In this document: one piece after another, positions 47,951 to 61,135 of the stretch | Numbering within the stretch: position 1 is the stretch's first letter | Layout of the letters: each line of letters opens with the position of its first letter | NCBI GenBank assembly: GCA_003342815.1 | Contig: PTEX01000236.1 | Coordinates: forward strand, 603,953-667,952 | Length of the DNA: 64,000 bases | DNA from: Eudromia elegans | Lineage: Eukaryota > Chordata > Aves > Tinamiformes > Tinamidae | Direction: 5' to 3' | Notes under the pieces: model-generated | What the model was told of the DNA's origin: nothing | The model's input: only the letters and a program-made list of their open reading frames with translations | Database searches by the model: none | Made by a program: the position numbers and the translations under genes

Positions 47951-50900
47951 GGCTGGAGTTTTGTGGGAAATACCACCACATTTGCCCTGTGTGCAGCCAG
48001 GGAACGGTGGCACTGCAGCCAGCAAGGGGCCTTTCCTTCTCTCCCAGGGCTTTGTGCTCTGCCTCATGCATCTTGCATTGCCCTTCTTCACAAAGAGATT
48101 TTCACACTGCACAGGAGCACTGACCCCCGATACCTTCTGGGCTGCTTGCATGACTCCTGCTACACATTTACCATTGCAAAGTGGCAGAACTAGCTGCAAA
48201 AATGAGCCTGGTTGACATGTGCAATGGACACATATCCATGGCCCTGCTTAGACCAAGCACTGCTGTAATCACTGATGTATTGCAGTTGTGTCTCATTTGA
48301 GGAGTCTCATATCCACCTCCATAGAGCCTGAACTTCAGTCTTTAAGGCAGAGATGCCAGAATCAACACAGATTGCACAAAGGTCCTCTACAGTCAAAGAG
48401 GTTTAGACAGGGAAGGAGTTACACCAGAGTAGGTTGAGGACACACAAGTATTTTTGTGTTGTTCTCCACTAGCCCCAAGGTAGAGCCCCGGTTTGGGAAC
48501 AGGAGACAGTGTTATTGCTGAGCTGATGAACTGCACACATAGGCAAAGCCTGGACTTTCTGCTGCCTCCATGAAGCTTGTCTCCCACACGTCACCTCCGA
48601 TTCCCACTTGACACGTCAAACCTCATAATGTGCTGGTGTGCATATTTTCAATGCAGACTTTGAAGTTATAATGATACCTGACTTTCAGTGGAGTTACTCC
48701 AGCCAGACCTAACAGGTAATTTGGTTCTGGTTTATTATATAAATTTGATACATCTTCTCCTCCCGAGGAAACTAGTTGTGTTTTCTTTTGAGAGGCAGAG
48801 GGAAGGGACACAGATAAGTAAGAAGATTTGGCAACATCTGCTCAGAAACACTGAAAATCCATTAGATGTATAGATTATTTTTTTCACACACTTCTTTGTT
48901 TTCTTTAAAATAAGTGATGTGCTAGCACTGAATTTTATCCAGAAACTCATCTGGGATGTTGAATATGTGATGACTCTCCAAAGTACATATTTCAGTGTTT
49001 GAATTTGCTATTACTTAACTGAATTTCAACACAGAAACCTGATAGATATGGAGAAAAAAAAATACCTCCAACTAGTTTCAGTTCTGCACTAGACCATGAA
49101 ATTTTAAATCTCTTCTGTACTCCAGCACAAATAAGTCTGCAAAATAGCTCACTTTTAGGTCATCTGAATAGCTCACTTGAGCATCTGAATATAGTCTAAA
49201 AGGGTTGCACGTGAAAGGCTGTATACAAGAGAGAAAAGAAAATGTAAAATATCTACAAGTGGATTGTGTTGTCAGCCAGTGCAGAGCTGCAATTGGCTTG
49301 TAGTCCCCCTTTATTATATTGTAGCACATCCATCCCCTTAGGGATTCAGAGCTTTAGGTATCCCTAAATGCTTGTGAAAAACAGCAGCTATATGAGGTCA
49401 TGATACCAAAGTGAAAAACATCCTTTCACTTTGAACGCGAGAATCAATATTGATCCCCTCTGCCATGTGGCAGCAGATTTCAAGGTCAGTCTCCCACCAG
49501 TAAGGTGGAGTCAGGGCACATGTTGCAGTATGTGCATTTTCCCTGTTTTTCTGGAGCAAAATATCTATCAACAATATCTTGGAAATTCCCTTTCCTACTC
49601 CCAAAGAGCCTCAAAATTCAACCCCTTTCTCCTTTCAGATCTGCCCTCCCAAAAAAGTCTAGGCTCGTTCTTTCCTTGTGTTCCTCTTTCCCAAGCCTCT
49701 CTCTTTCAAACTCAGAAATTCTCTGCTCCAAAACATCCTCCTTAATAGCATTTGTGCCACAACTATTCAAGCTTTTGAAATTTGGATTGAACCCAGCAGA
49801 GGGAAAGATTGTTTCTCACTACTGCAGTCTAAGTTATGAAAATAACCTTCTACCTGCAAAATTCAAAGAGGAGGCATATTCATATGTATATATACATATA
49901 GGAGAGAAAAAAGCAATATACAAATAAGAGAGAGCAAAATTCACAGAAGAGGCATATTTAGACTGTATAGATCTATTTTTTTAGCCTTTTGTTGTTGTTG
50001 TTTTCTTAGTCAGGTTTTTGAAGATAATTCCCTCCATAAGCCATGAAGAGAAGCAGTCACAAAATTTGATTAGGTTACCTTAGCAGATCTAGAGCTGACT
50101 GGGAAAATATGTTAAAAAAAAAAAAAAATCAATGGACTTCCAGATTTTTTTTATCCTGTTCATCTGTATTTAAAAAAAATTTTAAAAAATCACAGGAAGT
50201 TCATATTACATTTATGTAAAACAACTCTTTAAAACACTATCAGCTTAATTTAAGTGCGTTCCTGCTTTCTGTAATGAAGATCTGTTCATTTGCTTAGAAA
50301 AAGAGACCTTATTTCTTTAGACACTACATCCCATGTTGTAGGAAAGCGTTATTTGCCTGTTTTCAGTTATCTTTTTTCTCCCAGGGCTACTTGTGAGAAA
50401 AGGTCTGTTCTGTTCAGGGGAGCCAAACTGTGACAATCATTTCATTCCGGAACAAAATTCTGCCCAGTGCTTTTGAAGATCCGGTGTCCCGAATCCAGAC
50501 ATGTCTGAAAGATGCTCCGGGATACATGGTTAAAAAAGCCTCTTTCCTTTTAACTGGGCTTTTTATTAAACACGGATTTTGAGTAGGAAGCTGCAATAGC
50601 AAGGAAGGGCATGAAAATTATGTATGTCCTTACCTATCTTCTACTTGATGCTGTCATGGATTTTTAATATACCTACATACACTTGTACAAGCTGAAGTAC
50701 TTCTATATAAGCTCTATGAGTTATGGTGTATAAATAACTGTTGTCTATATACACTCATAGAAATACATATATATAAATAGCATGTTGATTAAGGTTGTGA
50801 TTTTTACTTTATAAATCTATACCTCCAAGACCTGAAGCAAAGATTTAGTTTCATCAGTTCAAATCGCTTTTGCCACTAGCTAAAAAAAAGAAGAAAAATC

Positions 50901-53420
50901 AACTAGTGCTAAACTACACTGACAAAATCCCTTGCTTGTATAAAAATGTGTGTCCACAAAAGAGGTTTGTAGGTAGAGCCACGCTAACAAATCTCTCCTT
51001 ACACGTAGCATACCTATGTCCAAAAATAATAAAAAATCCCTCATAGATCACTCTAAGTCAATAGCATATACCACTGTGTTCTTTTTTCCTATCGGATGAG
51101 GAGCAGATGGAGAAAACTCAGTCATAGCTTTTCAGAGCTACTTGGAAAATACACCTACCTGATTCCGCTTTCCTTTAGTGGCCACTCAAATCTGGGCACT
51201 AGGATTGTACCCTGCATTCCAAAAGCACTATATGGTAGAGAAAATCGGTCTTAACCCATAGGACAAATGATAATCTCAAGGAGAGGCATTTCAAACCTTT
51301 GACAATGTAGCAAAACAATCTGCAGGTGAGAAGTACTACAATTTAGGAGGAACACATGTCTTTTCATTTTTTTTTCTTGACCAGTATGTCTTTAGCTAAC
51401 AGGAGATGAAGATCATTAGGAGAATCCTGTGAGCTTTTGAGTAGGTCACTCCAGCTGGTCCTGGAGAGGGCACTTCCATGGCATTCATGGCACTCCAAGG
51501 CATGTATTGCATCTAGTCACAATCCTCAGCGCTAAGAGGCAGGGGAGTTCTCCTGCAATCTGCACAGAAGAGCAAAGCAAAAGTAGTTTGCTCAAGTTGA
51601 GACGCAGGAGTAGAGCATTAAAATAGATGTCCTGTCCCCTGCAGAATTCACGTTTCTTTGAAGTATCTGGCTGAGCCAAAGAGCACAAGGCTAGAAAGCA
51701 CATCCTCGTTTCCAGTTGAAGTCTGAGCATGGACAGTGTGCACCACCTTCTATTCAACCTCAGAGCCTTTGACAGAGGGATAAAGGAGTAAAAGGAGGTC
51801 AAAGACACAGCCAAGCTCTGCAGTCTCCCTAGCAATTATGCATGAAGAGTAGATCACCAGGCAATGAGTCATCAAATTTCTCATTAATTCTGAAATTAAT
51901 TTCCACTTTGGATTCATTTTCCCTTTCCTGTCTTAATCTTGAGAAAACCAAACATATCTGTATGTTCTAGGGAAACGAGCATCTGCTGTCCACTGATCTA
52001 GAGCAATGGACCTCTGCAAATCCTCGATGGTTGGGTGCTGCAAGGCTACAGGAGCAGAGGCCATCTCTCACTGGAAACATGCAGAGAGAACAAAGCGAAG
52101 GAGCAGTGAATGAATTTATCTAGGAGGAGCAGGGATGGACAGGTCACCTGAACCTTCCCATTTTTCCATCACTGAGAGCTCTGGTAACCTGCGGGGCCAA
52201 CGTTCCTCTTGCACTGAAGACCATGCAGATACATTACTGGATGAACAGGGGTGCAGAGAGCCTTGGACGGACTTATGAGGTATTTGCTCATCCTCCAACC
52301 ATGTTTGGGTGGCCTTAACATGTCTGAAATGACCTTGGTGGTCCCTCGCTCTGCCCTCTCCCACCAGCCCCCCAGCCAGGTGCCCTCGGCCACAAAGCCC
52401 CTTCTGCACCGCTCCCATCATTTATGCAACAGAATTCACTCTCCCATTTTGTATTTTATTTTGATGTTCCAGGCATAAAAAAGCAGCAAATGGTTCCCTC
52501 AAGCCATTTCCTCTCTATGAAAGTGTGAAATAGGGTTGCAATTTTGGAGTAGTTTAAAATGCATTGTTATATCAAGAAAGAAAAGAGAAGGATTGGGGGG
52601 AAGCTTCTTTTCTAACTTTGAGCACTGAGTGCTATAGGAAAACCAGATTGAAATTCTTCAACTAAGGATTTCATAGCTCCTGCAGGTATCAAGGCGATGG
52701 CTCTCCATTTGCATACTGCCATCTATATAAAAGAAATGAGATTCAACAGTTTTATTATAATTATGTAGCTCGGTTTTTAGTATTAGTAAGTCTATCGTTA
52801 TCATCATTGCCTTTCGAAAAAAAACCTCCACGTTTCTGTCATATAAACTGAAATATAGGAATTTATTTTTAAGGTATATACTAAAAAAAAATAAATCCTT
52901 TCTGAAGACTTTTCTTGGTTTGTTGCTCAGCACTGAGTTGGTTTGCTGGAGATTATTACTAAGGCCGATGTTTGATGACTGGCTTTTTCAATACTTCTTT
53001 GAGTGCTAAGCACTGCTTGGGATGCACCACAGTGCTTTATATATGCATATTTTTAAAGGTGGTGTCAGTGCTCTTTTCTGGGGGACCTGAGGCATTTCCT
53101 AGGGCAGATGCTCTGTTAAAATGGAGCATCCTTCATTGAGCCACAGAAGGTGACTGGTAATTAAGGTGAAAATGCTGCTCTCTTGTCTGTGCTTATCAGG
53201 TGCATGAACTCTTATCAGGTGCCCTCTTATTGCTCTTCCTGAGCTCAGATCTCACACCAAACTCCCCTCGGGATCAATGGGAACTCCACGTGGGGAAGCT
53301 AAAGGCAATAGCTGGGGGAGCCTTACAAGTGTGGCTCTGAAAGCTAAGTATAGCCTGAGAGATAGGATCTGCAAACACAAAGTAGACAGAAGAAAATCAG
53401 TGACTCATTAGGCAACCATA
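47951..53420. other. Single-copy non-coding sequence
   Basis: No gene recognised. Frames such as 49505-49927 (140 codons, serine/leucine-rich) overlap another open phase and are considered compositional. Contains TATA-rich patches near 49887-49905 and 50760-50775, a GTTGTTGTT run at about 49991, and A-rich runs near 50115-50128. Confidence 0.5.
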
Positions 53421-53477
53421 ATATATGCATGTACATGTATATATGTATATATATACATATTTTATAGGTATATATAA
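53421..53477. repeat. TA-rich simple repeat
   Basis: ATATGCATGTACATGTATAT and TATATATACATA blocks, nearly self-complementary. Degenerate microsatellite. Confidence 0.88.
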
Positions 53478-53658
53478 AGCTGCTGGTTGTGTGGTGGTAC
53501 AGCTGGGCAAAGAAGCCAAGGCTCAAAGTCAGAATGCTTCAATTTCTGTGGTTCACCAGGACAGATCCTTGTAGGAGAAAAAAAGAAAGCTTTCTCCTAG
53601 AGTATACAAATGTGAAGAAAACAGCAGCTTAGTTTAGGACACAGCCTTTAGGAAACAC

Positions 53659-53673
53659 TTTTTTTTTTTTTTT
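53659..53673 (+). repeat. T15 homopolymer
   Basis: Simple run of T with no associated retroposon body on the minus strand that I could recognise. Confidence 0.9.
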
Positions 53674-53870
53674 GAGTAGAGAAAACAGAAGCACACTCTT
53701 TCGTAGCAGATATTAAAATGGAGCATTGTGGAGAAGGTCACAATCATAAAAGCAGAGGTTTATCTAAGCTAAATCTCTGCATGTCAGTCATTTCAGCCTC
53801 TGAAATACCAGCAGTTTCTATGTGTCCTCCCTGTGCCTAATCTCAACTCGTCTCTTATAGGCACAGTCAG

Positions 53871-53956
53871 TGATAGAAGTGGGTCTTTGGGGAGAGGCTG
53901 TGAAGGGACAGGTTGATAGAAGTGGGTCTTTGGGGAGAGGCTGTGAAGGGACAGGT
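53871..53956 (+). repeat. Exact 43-bp tandem duplication
   Basis: Two 43-bp copies beginning TGATAGAAGTGGGTCTTTGG and ending AGGGACAGGT stand head to tail with no mismatch. Perfect identity suggests a recent or polymorphic duplication, or an assembly duplication. Confidence 0.97.
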
Positions 53957-56900
53957 TTTTGAGGGGTAGAGGGACAGGGCTGCTGAACACAGTGGGTTTG
54001 ATCACCAGGTGGTGTAAAAGGGAGCTACAAATGATATAAAAGATGGGTGAAAGAAAACAGAAGATGTTTTATAGCCAAAGAACAGGAAAGAGCAGTCTCT
54101 TCATTAGCATTTTCTGAGGGTGTGGAAGACGTTAGCATTCGATATGCCAAGGGATATCTCCTGCTGCAGTCAGGAGGGGAGGTACTGAAGCTTTGCAGAC
54201 ACTTGCTTCAAGTATGAAGCCCACAAGAAGTTAATTCTGAGCATATGATCACCAGAAACTTTTATTAGAATTGCACTTGTCTGCCTTTGGATGCTCTCAA
54301 TTCCCTTGAAGCCCTGAAATTTGGCACAGGCATTGTAACTGCATGCCCTAACCCTTCTCATTGGACATAAGCCCTCATCTTTTAAAACATTGAACGATAG
54401 GTACATTTTTGAAGAACCGCTATATGGGAATTATTAGGCATGTGATTCACTTGTATTGCTTTTTATGACAACCACAAGATCAAAACTCTGCATGATGCTT
54501 TGAAAAATTTACCACTGGGATTTAGTCTCTCCATGAAAACTCTTCTAGCTCATTCTTCACCTACCGCAGAAAAGACCTCAAGTCTAGATTTACCATCTCC
54601 CCAAGTACTTGTCAGCTTGCATTATCCTGACAAAATACAAAAAGCTTTAACACATTCCCACTAGCAAGGAGTTCACATTCTCCCCAACGTGCGAAGGATT
54701 GAGCATGATAACAGCCAAACCAAACAATTACTTATGGGTTCGTAGAAAGTCTGTTGAACATTTCATAGCTCTAAGGAGAATGAACAAATGCAAATGTAAA
54801 TCACCTCTAGGAAAGGCAACTTCTACTAGGCGTCCAAATACACTAAATCAATCTATTAATTTCCATTCGGGCAGAGTCCACAAGCTTTTGTCATCTACAG
54901 AACTATTAGCAAGAACAGAGCTGACTGTGTCTGACATCTTTGTATCCAATGTTCCCAAGGCAATTTAGAAAACAGAACGTAGTTTAAGAAAAATTAACAG
55001 AAACAACATGATTCAGGTTTTGAATAGTGCAGAAGAAGCTTCCTTCTTACAATCTTCCATATTTATATTCCATATTTTGGGAATTATGTTACTCATCTTT
55101 ACCTGTGCACATTGAAATCCAAGCTTTCATCCAACATAGTAGCTGCTTGTTAGCCAGACATTCTGGAAGACTTAGTCAAAAGGAACTAAGGACTCAGAAA
55201 CTTGGTTACAAGATAGGCTGGAAGAAACGAGTCCTACACAATTTCTGGCTCTTTCAGGAAGGACTAGGTATAGGCATCTGAATTACTGAAGAAACCGTAC
55301 ACAACAGGCTAAAGATGGTCTTATTCCACGTAATATTTCTCAGACACACTTAAGACAATGCATTCCTTAATAAGCATTTCCTTTTTCCATGATAACTTTG
55401 AAGATCTGTTTCTTTGCCATAGGATGGACTTGTTTTATAAAGAAATGTACATGATATGGGGCAAAATATATGACAGCTGTAGAGTTTAAAAAATAAGAGC
55501 CTGCAAAAATTAAGAACTTTAAAATAAGAGTCAGCAGAACTATATGTATTCATCTAAATTTACTTAAGCAGGCAGGATAGCGAAGATAATCAACAACTTG
55601 CCAGAGGTTCCAATGGAGTCACCAACACTAACAATTTTTAAAGAAGTAATGGATGAGAGATGACCACAAAAAAATGCATATACGTTGCAGATCAAGAAGG
55701 AAGCAGCTCAGGGGAGAGCTGCAGCCCTGGTGACAAAGCAGATATCAGTGTTGTACTCTTGGGTTTCTTAACTAAGAATCATTGCACAACAAAATAAGCC
55801 TCTAGCTTGAGCAAATCTATGAGGCAGAGAGTTCACTTTTTCACCTTGAGACATTCTATGTTTTTGTTCCTTCCCATCCCTTAAGATGACTTAGACTGAG
55901 GGCTCTTCTGGGAATGTCACATCTCCGATGGGCTCTCGTGTGGAGCAGGCTGTCCGGACATTGCCACAACTCCACTGCAACCCTCTCTAACATTTTTTGT
56001 TGTTGTTGTTTTTCTTTTTTCCTGGTTGCTGTTCTCAGTGTAATCTCCCAACAACTTTCCCTTCATTAGTTAAGGCAGCAAATGAGATTACACAAACGAG
56101 ATCTGCTACTGTTGAGATGCTCAGAGTGGTACCCATGGTATCAATAGTGCTCACCACTATCCTCCTTGATTTTCGCTAGCTTAAACCTTTCAAAACCACT
56201 CGCCAGCATGCACCAATCTATTACTAATCTCTCACAAATCCTTGGTTAATCCTTGCTTATTTGGGGCCTGAACAGTTCCTATTGAAACCAATGGGAATTT
56301 GACTCAGAACTCACATTAACTTAGCTCCTCAATGCACAGACACTGTTGGAATAGGGAGGAAAAACCGATTTGATCCCTGATAAAGCATAACATAAATAGA
56401 TAAGTTAGGTTGACTATTATCTTCTACAGCATAAGTGAAACAAGGGTGCAGCTATATAGGCTATATAGCAGCCTATAAGACACTGCTGTAGGCAACAGTG
56501 CCTTTTTGGAGAGGGTGGAGAAATATGTGCAAAAATGTCATGTATTATCAAGCTGGTACATCTGGCACGTGAGATGTGCATGTCTAGCAAAATATTTCAT
56601 TTTTTTTTTAATAATGATAAACCTGGTCCATGAATATACTGTATCTTTTTGTAGAGTGCAATAGGAATTCTATGAGAACTTCTAATCTGCGAAATTTAAT
56701 TTCCTTTTCAGTCGTGCTGACCTCTTTTTCCTTCTTGTGCTTTAGGAAGTACTTTTTTGATACATAATTCTAGAGTTGATTCTCTCACATTTTTTAAAAA
56801 ATAGTTGGTTTTATTGTTATTTGTTAATATTTGTATTATGGTGGCAACTAGGAAAAGCAATCCAGAATCAAAATCTTTTTCTGTATATGCTGGGAAGACA

Positions 56901-57267
56901 ATTATTTTTTAAACAGTTCTACAAACAGAATTCTGTCTGCCTTTTAAAAAATTAAACAAACACAGGAAGAAGAAAGATAAAAGTGAGGGAATGAGATCGT
57001 AAGCTGATAAAATTATGTGCCACAATTAATTTCAATTGACTTTTCAGTATATTAATACGAAAATATGTCAGTAACAATCATAAAATCAGTCTCGTGCTCC
57101 AGTAGTTGTCACATTGCTACATTCATGAGTGCATTTGGTACTTTATGCCTGAGAAGTCAAAAGTCTGAGTTAAACTGCAAGGTAAGGGAGGGCTCAAGTT
57201 TCTTTTGCTTTGGAGTTAATATTTCAGTAACATGGAAATTGCATCAGTGTGCCCAAAGGCTGCAATC
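53957..57267. other. Single-copy non-coding sequence
   Basis: No gene recognised. The near-palindromic GCTATATAG/CTATATAGC pair (56451-56469) is discussed among the findings. Text at about 56275-56320 weakly recalls an ancient amniote repeat but is not called. Confidence 0.5.
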
Positions 57268-57402
57268 AGTTATTTTATATACGAAGAAAGTGCAATGATT
57301 AAGTGATTTAGCCAGGGTCACACAAGGAACGGGGTGGTGAAAATAGAATCCAAATGTGTTACCCTCCAGCTCTCAAGCTTGTACTTTAAATTACAAGATT
57401 CC
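57268..57402 (-). repeat. MIR SINE fragment
   Basis: Antisense MIR landmarks in order: GTTATTTTATATACGAAGAA, GATTAAGTGATTTAGCCAGG, GTCACACAAGG, AATAGAATCCAAATG, ACCCTCCAGCTCTCAAGCTT. They correspond to 'cattttacagatgaggaaa', 'ggttaagtgacttgcccaag', 'gtcacacagc', 'gattcgaaccca'. The fragment is diverged and inert. Confidence 0.78.
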
Positions 57403-57711
57403 CTTTCTTTAAAAAATACTGGAGAAAACGTGCAAACAGCCACCAGGGAATTATTGTAAACAATTAAAACTCAGCCATGCTTGCCAAAGCAATTGGCACT
57501 CCGTGTTTTGCAATGCAGAGGGAGTCTTTTCGGCATATGTGCTCACTTGCTTCCTTGCAGAATTTATAGGATGCAAATGGAGATTCAGTCAGTGTGGCAT
57601 AGTTGCTTTTTTCTTCTTTTTTCTTCTTTTTTTGCTTTGAAAAAAATAATATTTCATCCTGAACACTGGTGAAGTGATTATATGCAACTGAGCATACATC
57701 CCTACAGTGTG
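57403..57711. other. Spacer between two MIR fragments
   Basis: Unique sequence with a TTCTTCTTTTT run at about 57609-57634. No gene recognised. Confidence 0.5.
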
Positions 57712-57790
57712 GTTGAGTGTTACCTTCATTTTACAGATGGGAAAACCAAGGCACAGAAGAGATAAGTGTTGACTCATGTTCAAGAAAAGA
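57712..57790 (-). repeat. MIR SINE fragment
   Basis: ACCTTCATTTTACAGATGGG, AAAACCAAGGCACAGAAGAG, ATAAGTGTTGACTCATGTTC matches the antisense MIR phrase 'cattttacagatgaggaaactgaggcacagagaggttaagtgact'. Same orientation and same MIR segment as the copy 320 bp upstream, so these are two insertions or a duplication, not one interrupted element. Confidence 0.75.
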
Positions 57791-60429
57791 ATAGAGATAT
57801 TCAAAAGTATAAATAAAACCCACTTAACTCCTTTCCTGTGTTTTGTTCCCTAGACCAATATACAAGTAGGATGCATGTCTAGTATATCTGACAAAAAAAA
57901 AGAATCCTAAATACAGGGACTAATAACATTACTTTTGTCTGGATTAAAAGTTTAACATTGCCTTACTGCAAGCCTATGGAAATGTAATGAAGTTGCTATA
58001 GAAATTATGCTAACCACTATTTTAATAAAGAAATCCTTATTCTGGGACTTTTTAAAGCATCTTATAAAATTCCTCACAGGAGTTATAGCTCTCGAGCATA
58101 TCCAGAAAAGAGTTTATGAAAAGCTACAAAAATACAGTCTCAGAAACTGAGACATGCCCTGTTAAAGTCTGAGGCCATTTCCCACTTGTGATGGACTGCC
58201 AAAACCCAGCAGACCTCTTGCCTAAAGACATATATGAAACATCTCTTCCTTGTTATATACGTTCCTGATGCAGTAGCATGAAGATCGCAGAAGCCTTTCC
58301 CTGTCCTTCCGCATCCTGATGGATACATTTCATGGAAATGGCACCTTGTTCTTGCCTCCCTATTTTGCAATGATCACTCTTGACACAGGCTTCCAAGGTG
58401 GGGAGGAAGCAGCCAAGGCCACGGGCGCAATCCCAGCTTCGGAGCTTCATGCTTGTCGATAGCTGTTTTAGTTTGTGTTGCCATCCTAATGTGCCTTCTA
58501 AATATTCCCCCCGGCTCCACACACCACCATGCTGCCGTTGCCTTATCCATCAATAGAGTCAAAAAAAAAGCAGATGCTGTCAGTTAAGGTCAAGACGTGG
58601 TTCTTGCAGCTCTCGGGAGCGACAAGGCCTCAGTAGAATCACATAAACGCAGAAAATTTGCTGTATTCTTTTAATAACCAACTTTAGGGCTTCAGAGACC
58701 TCCTGTGAGGACCCCAATAATTAACCTTAACTGCTGCACACATATTTACCCTTCACACTGTCCTCTCTGCTCACCCAATCGTACTTGCTCTTTTTCGTAT
58801 TTTTCTTTTCCTGAAGTGTTTTCAGTACTTGGCAACTGTACAGCTCTGCTGTCTGCAGGCCATGCTGTGCGAGGTGGCATCTAAACAGATCAGAAATGAC
58901 AGCCCAGGCCTTGTCCCAAATGAATGAAAAACGCAATGAAAAAAGCAGAGTGTGAAAGGTGTGGGGAAGGAAGGGTTCCAGCTATCTATAGGATAGACGT
59001 TGCATGCAGGTGCTGTCTCCTCTAGCCTTTCCCCCATGGCTGTGTTCTTGCATTTAAATACCCGTCAGTAGAGAAGCAGAGACATTTCCAAAGGTGCTTA
59101 CACAATTTAGCAGAGCAGTTCTTGGGGCTTGCTTTTTTTTATTGTAAATTTTGTCCTAAAGCATCATACACTCTCGGGAGCAAGTTTAAAAACAAACTTC
59201 ACTTCCATTAAGCCTCAAAATACATGGCAGTCCGTACCAACCAATGCAGGGCACAACTCCCACCACTCTTTATCTCCTTTGACGTGGGAGCGATTTGGAA
59301 ACCCTTGCTTCGGTTGTGGGCACTGAACACGTCAAAACACAGCCCCAAGAAAGAGTATTTTTTCACATGGTCCTTGGCTCTTGTTCTAAGACTGCTTATG
59401 AAATGGATGTCTGACAAATGGATATATTTTTAATAGAGAAATTCTGCTATAGTGCATTGTTACCTGTCTTCTAATATGCTACAGCAGCTGTAAATAAGTA
59501 GTTTGCCAACCATTTGACATAATACCATGTGGTTATAGTCATATCAGTAGCACCTGCAACACAGTTTGATGCCCTCTCGCTCAAAGCACAGTGAACCTAT
59601 CAATGACCCCTAATCTACACATTCATAACAGAGAAGTTTGCCCTTATTTTAATACTAGTCCTTTTCTGAAAGGGTCACGGTATCTCAGAGGGCTAAGGCC
59701 TGTACAGCCAGGGACACTGTGATGGGCTGGAGACTCTAATAAAAGTGAAATCTATAGGGGAAAAGTTAAATGCAGCCTCCGTTTCTCATGCGACCCTCAT
59801 TTGACAAGATCTGTTGTTGTTCAATGAGGGTTCAGGTTAGAAAGGTTTGTGAGGCATGACTAAGAGTGGGCAGACTTAGGGCAGCAATAGGAGCCGTGGG
59901 CCTCCAATAGCATCACTTGGTTCTCTCTACATAAATAACAGGTATAACATGCCATTCATTCTTATCTACAAACAAATCTTTGTCCATTTTTGTTTCATGA
60001 AAAATATTAAGGTCATGTCCATGCCCTACTGTGCCACCTAGTTAAACTCATCCCTCTTACAGCTTCCTAAAAATCCAGATACCTGTTTGTTTGCCCATTG
60101 CCTATGGTTAATATGTAATACTAAGATATCTACCAAAGACATATTTTCAATGGAGAGCACACTCCACACTGAGAATGAGGGAAATGGTAATATTTAGAAA
60201 AATGGTAAGACACAGCAATATTCCAAAGCCAATTCATGCAGATGTGTTTGTCTCCAAGGAAGCTTGCAAAGTTTATGCCTAACCTAGAAAGATGCACCAC
60301 GATCCAGAAGATAAAATAGAGTCAAAATGTGTGTTTGATTTAGTATGAAAGGGGAGGATGGAGAAGAATTTGAATCTTTCCATTGGCTCATTAAACTCTC
60401 CTTGTTAAAGTTGATTCTGTTCAACCGAG
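57791..60429. other. Single-copy non-coding sequence
   Basis: No gene recognised. Overlapping minus frames at 58140-58562 and opposite-strand frames at 59129-59433 lack domains. Nothing else supportable was seen. Confidence 0.5.
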
Positions 60430-60740
60430 AGACTTGCCAGTTCAGCTAAGCCGATAACTTCAGAGCCAAATGCATTCAGTGCCAGTGCCATCAAGAGGGA
60501 GAGATTATGGGGCTGCTGCTCATTTATGTGTTTGCTCTGATGAAATACAGACATTTATCTTTGTGGAACTAGTAAAACAATTGCATCATTTTCCACTGCA
60601 AATTGAATCAATGCACCCAGGAGCTGCTGAGCTAAGAGCAGAGCCGAACGCTGCATCTTCTGCTATGCTGCCTCTCTGTACAGTAGGATCCGCTTTATAT
60701 TCATCTGCAATGCTCTCTCCTTCCTTGTTCATTCTCAAGT
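60430..60740. promoter_or_regulatory. Candidate conserved non-coding block
   Basis: Complex sequence containing GCTGCTCATTTATGTGTTTG, ATGAAATACAGACATTTATC, AGTAAAACAATTGCATCATT, TGCAAATTGAATCAATGCAC: TAAT-like, octamer-like and CAATTG sites at high density. It overlaps the first part of the long open frame listed next. The regulatory reading is inference from motif density. Confidence 0.3.
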
Positions 60741-61135
60741 CCCTTTCTGAAAGCCCACACATACCACAAAAAAGAAATTGTCTTGTTTTCTCCCTTCACA
60801 AACCCTCCACTTGTGAGCTTGAGGGCTTTGATACTGGTGGTCCTTTGTCCAAGGATGAATTGCTGGGGACACAGAGCCCCCCGCACAGAATAGAGATCCC
60901 ACCTGGAATCCCTCCCAGCGCTCACAGCTATTTGCCTCTGGGATTTTCACTCGGGTCCTCTCCCCTTACAGAGCATCAAACAGCGCTCCATTCTCACGCC
61001 AGACCCCACACAGAGCAATCCATTTGGTCAAAAATCACAGCTGTTTATTCAAGCAAAGAAGACAAGGACGCTCCTTTTGAAAGCTCGTGCCCTCTGGGTA
61101 AGTCTGGATGTCTGGAATCGCCTATCAAAGTGTAA
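60470..61135 (+). other. 221-codon open frame of uncertain status
   Basis: This is the longest natural open frame in the window. The translation begins MHSVPVPSRGRDYGAAAHLC and is rich in Ser, Pro, Leu and His in its second half (for example HRIEIPPGIPPSAHSYLPLG). I recognise no domain, signal peptide, membrane segment or family. A consensus splice donor, TGG/GTAAGT, occurs inside it with the intron starting at 61098. A weak acceptor-like TTGCCAGTTCAG precedes it near 60432-60443 but lacks a good pyrimidine tract. It may be a chance frame across a non-coding element, an exon of a long non-coding RNA, or a lineage-specific coding exon. A chance frame of this length in 64 kb of both-strand sequence is uncommon but not extraordinary. 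Confidence 0.2.

Noticed and set aside
56270-56330. Possible ancient repeat (CTATTGAAACCAATGGGAAT)
   Set aside because: Recalls the amniote phrase 'cattgaagtcaatggga' but only about 30 bases are alignable; too weak to annotate.
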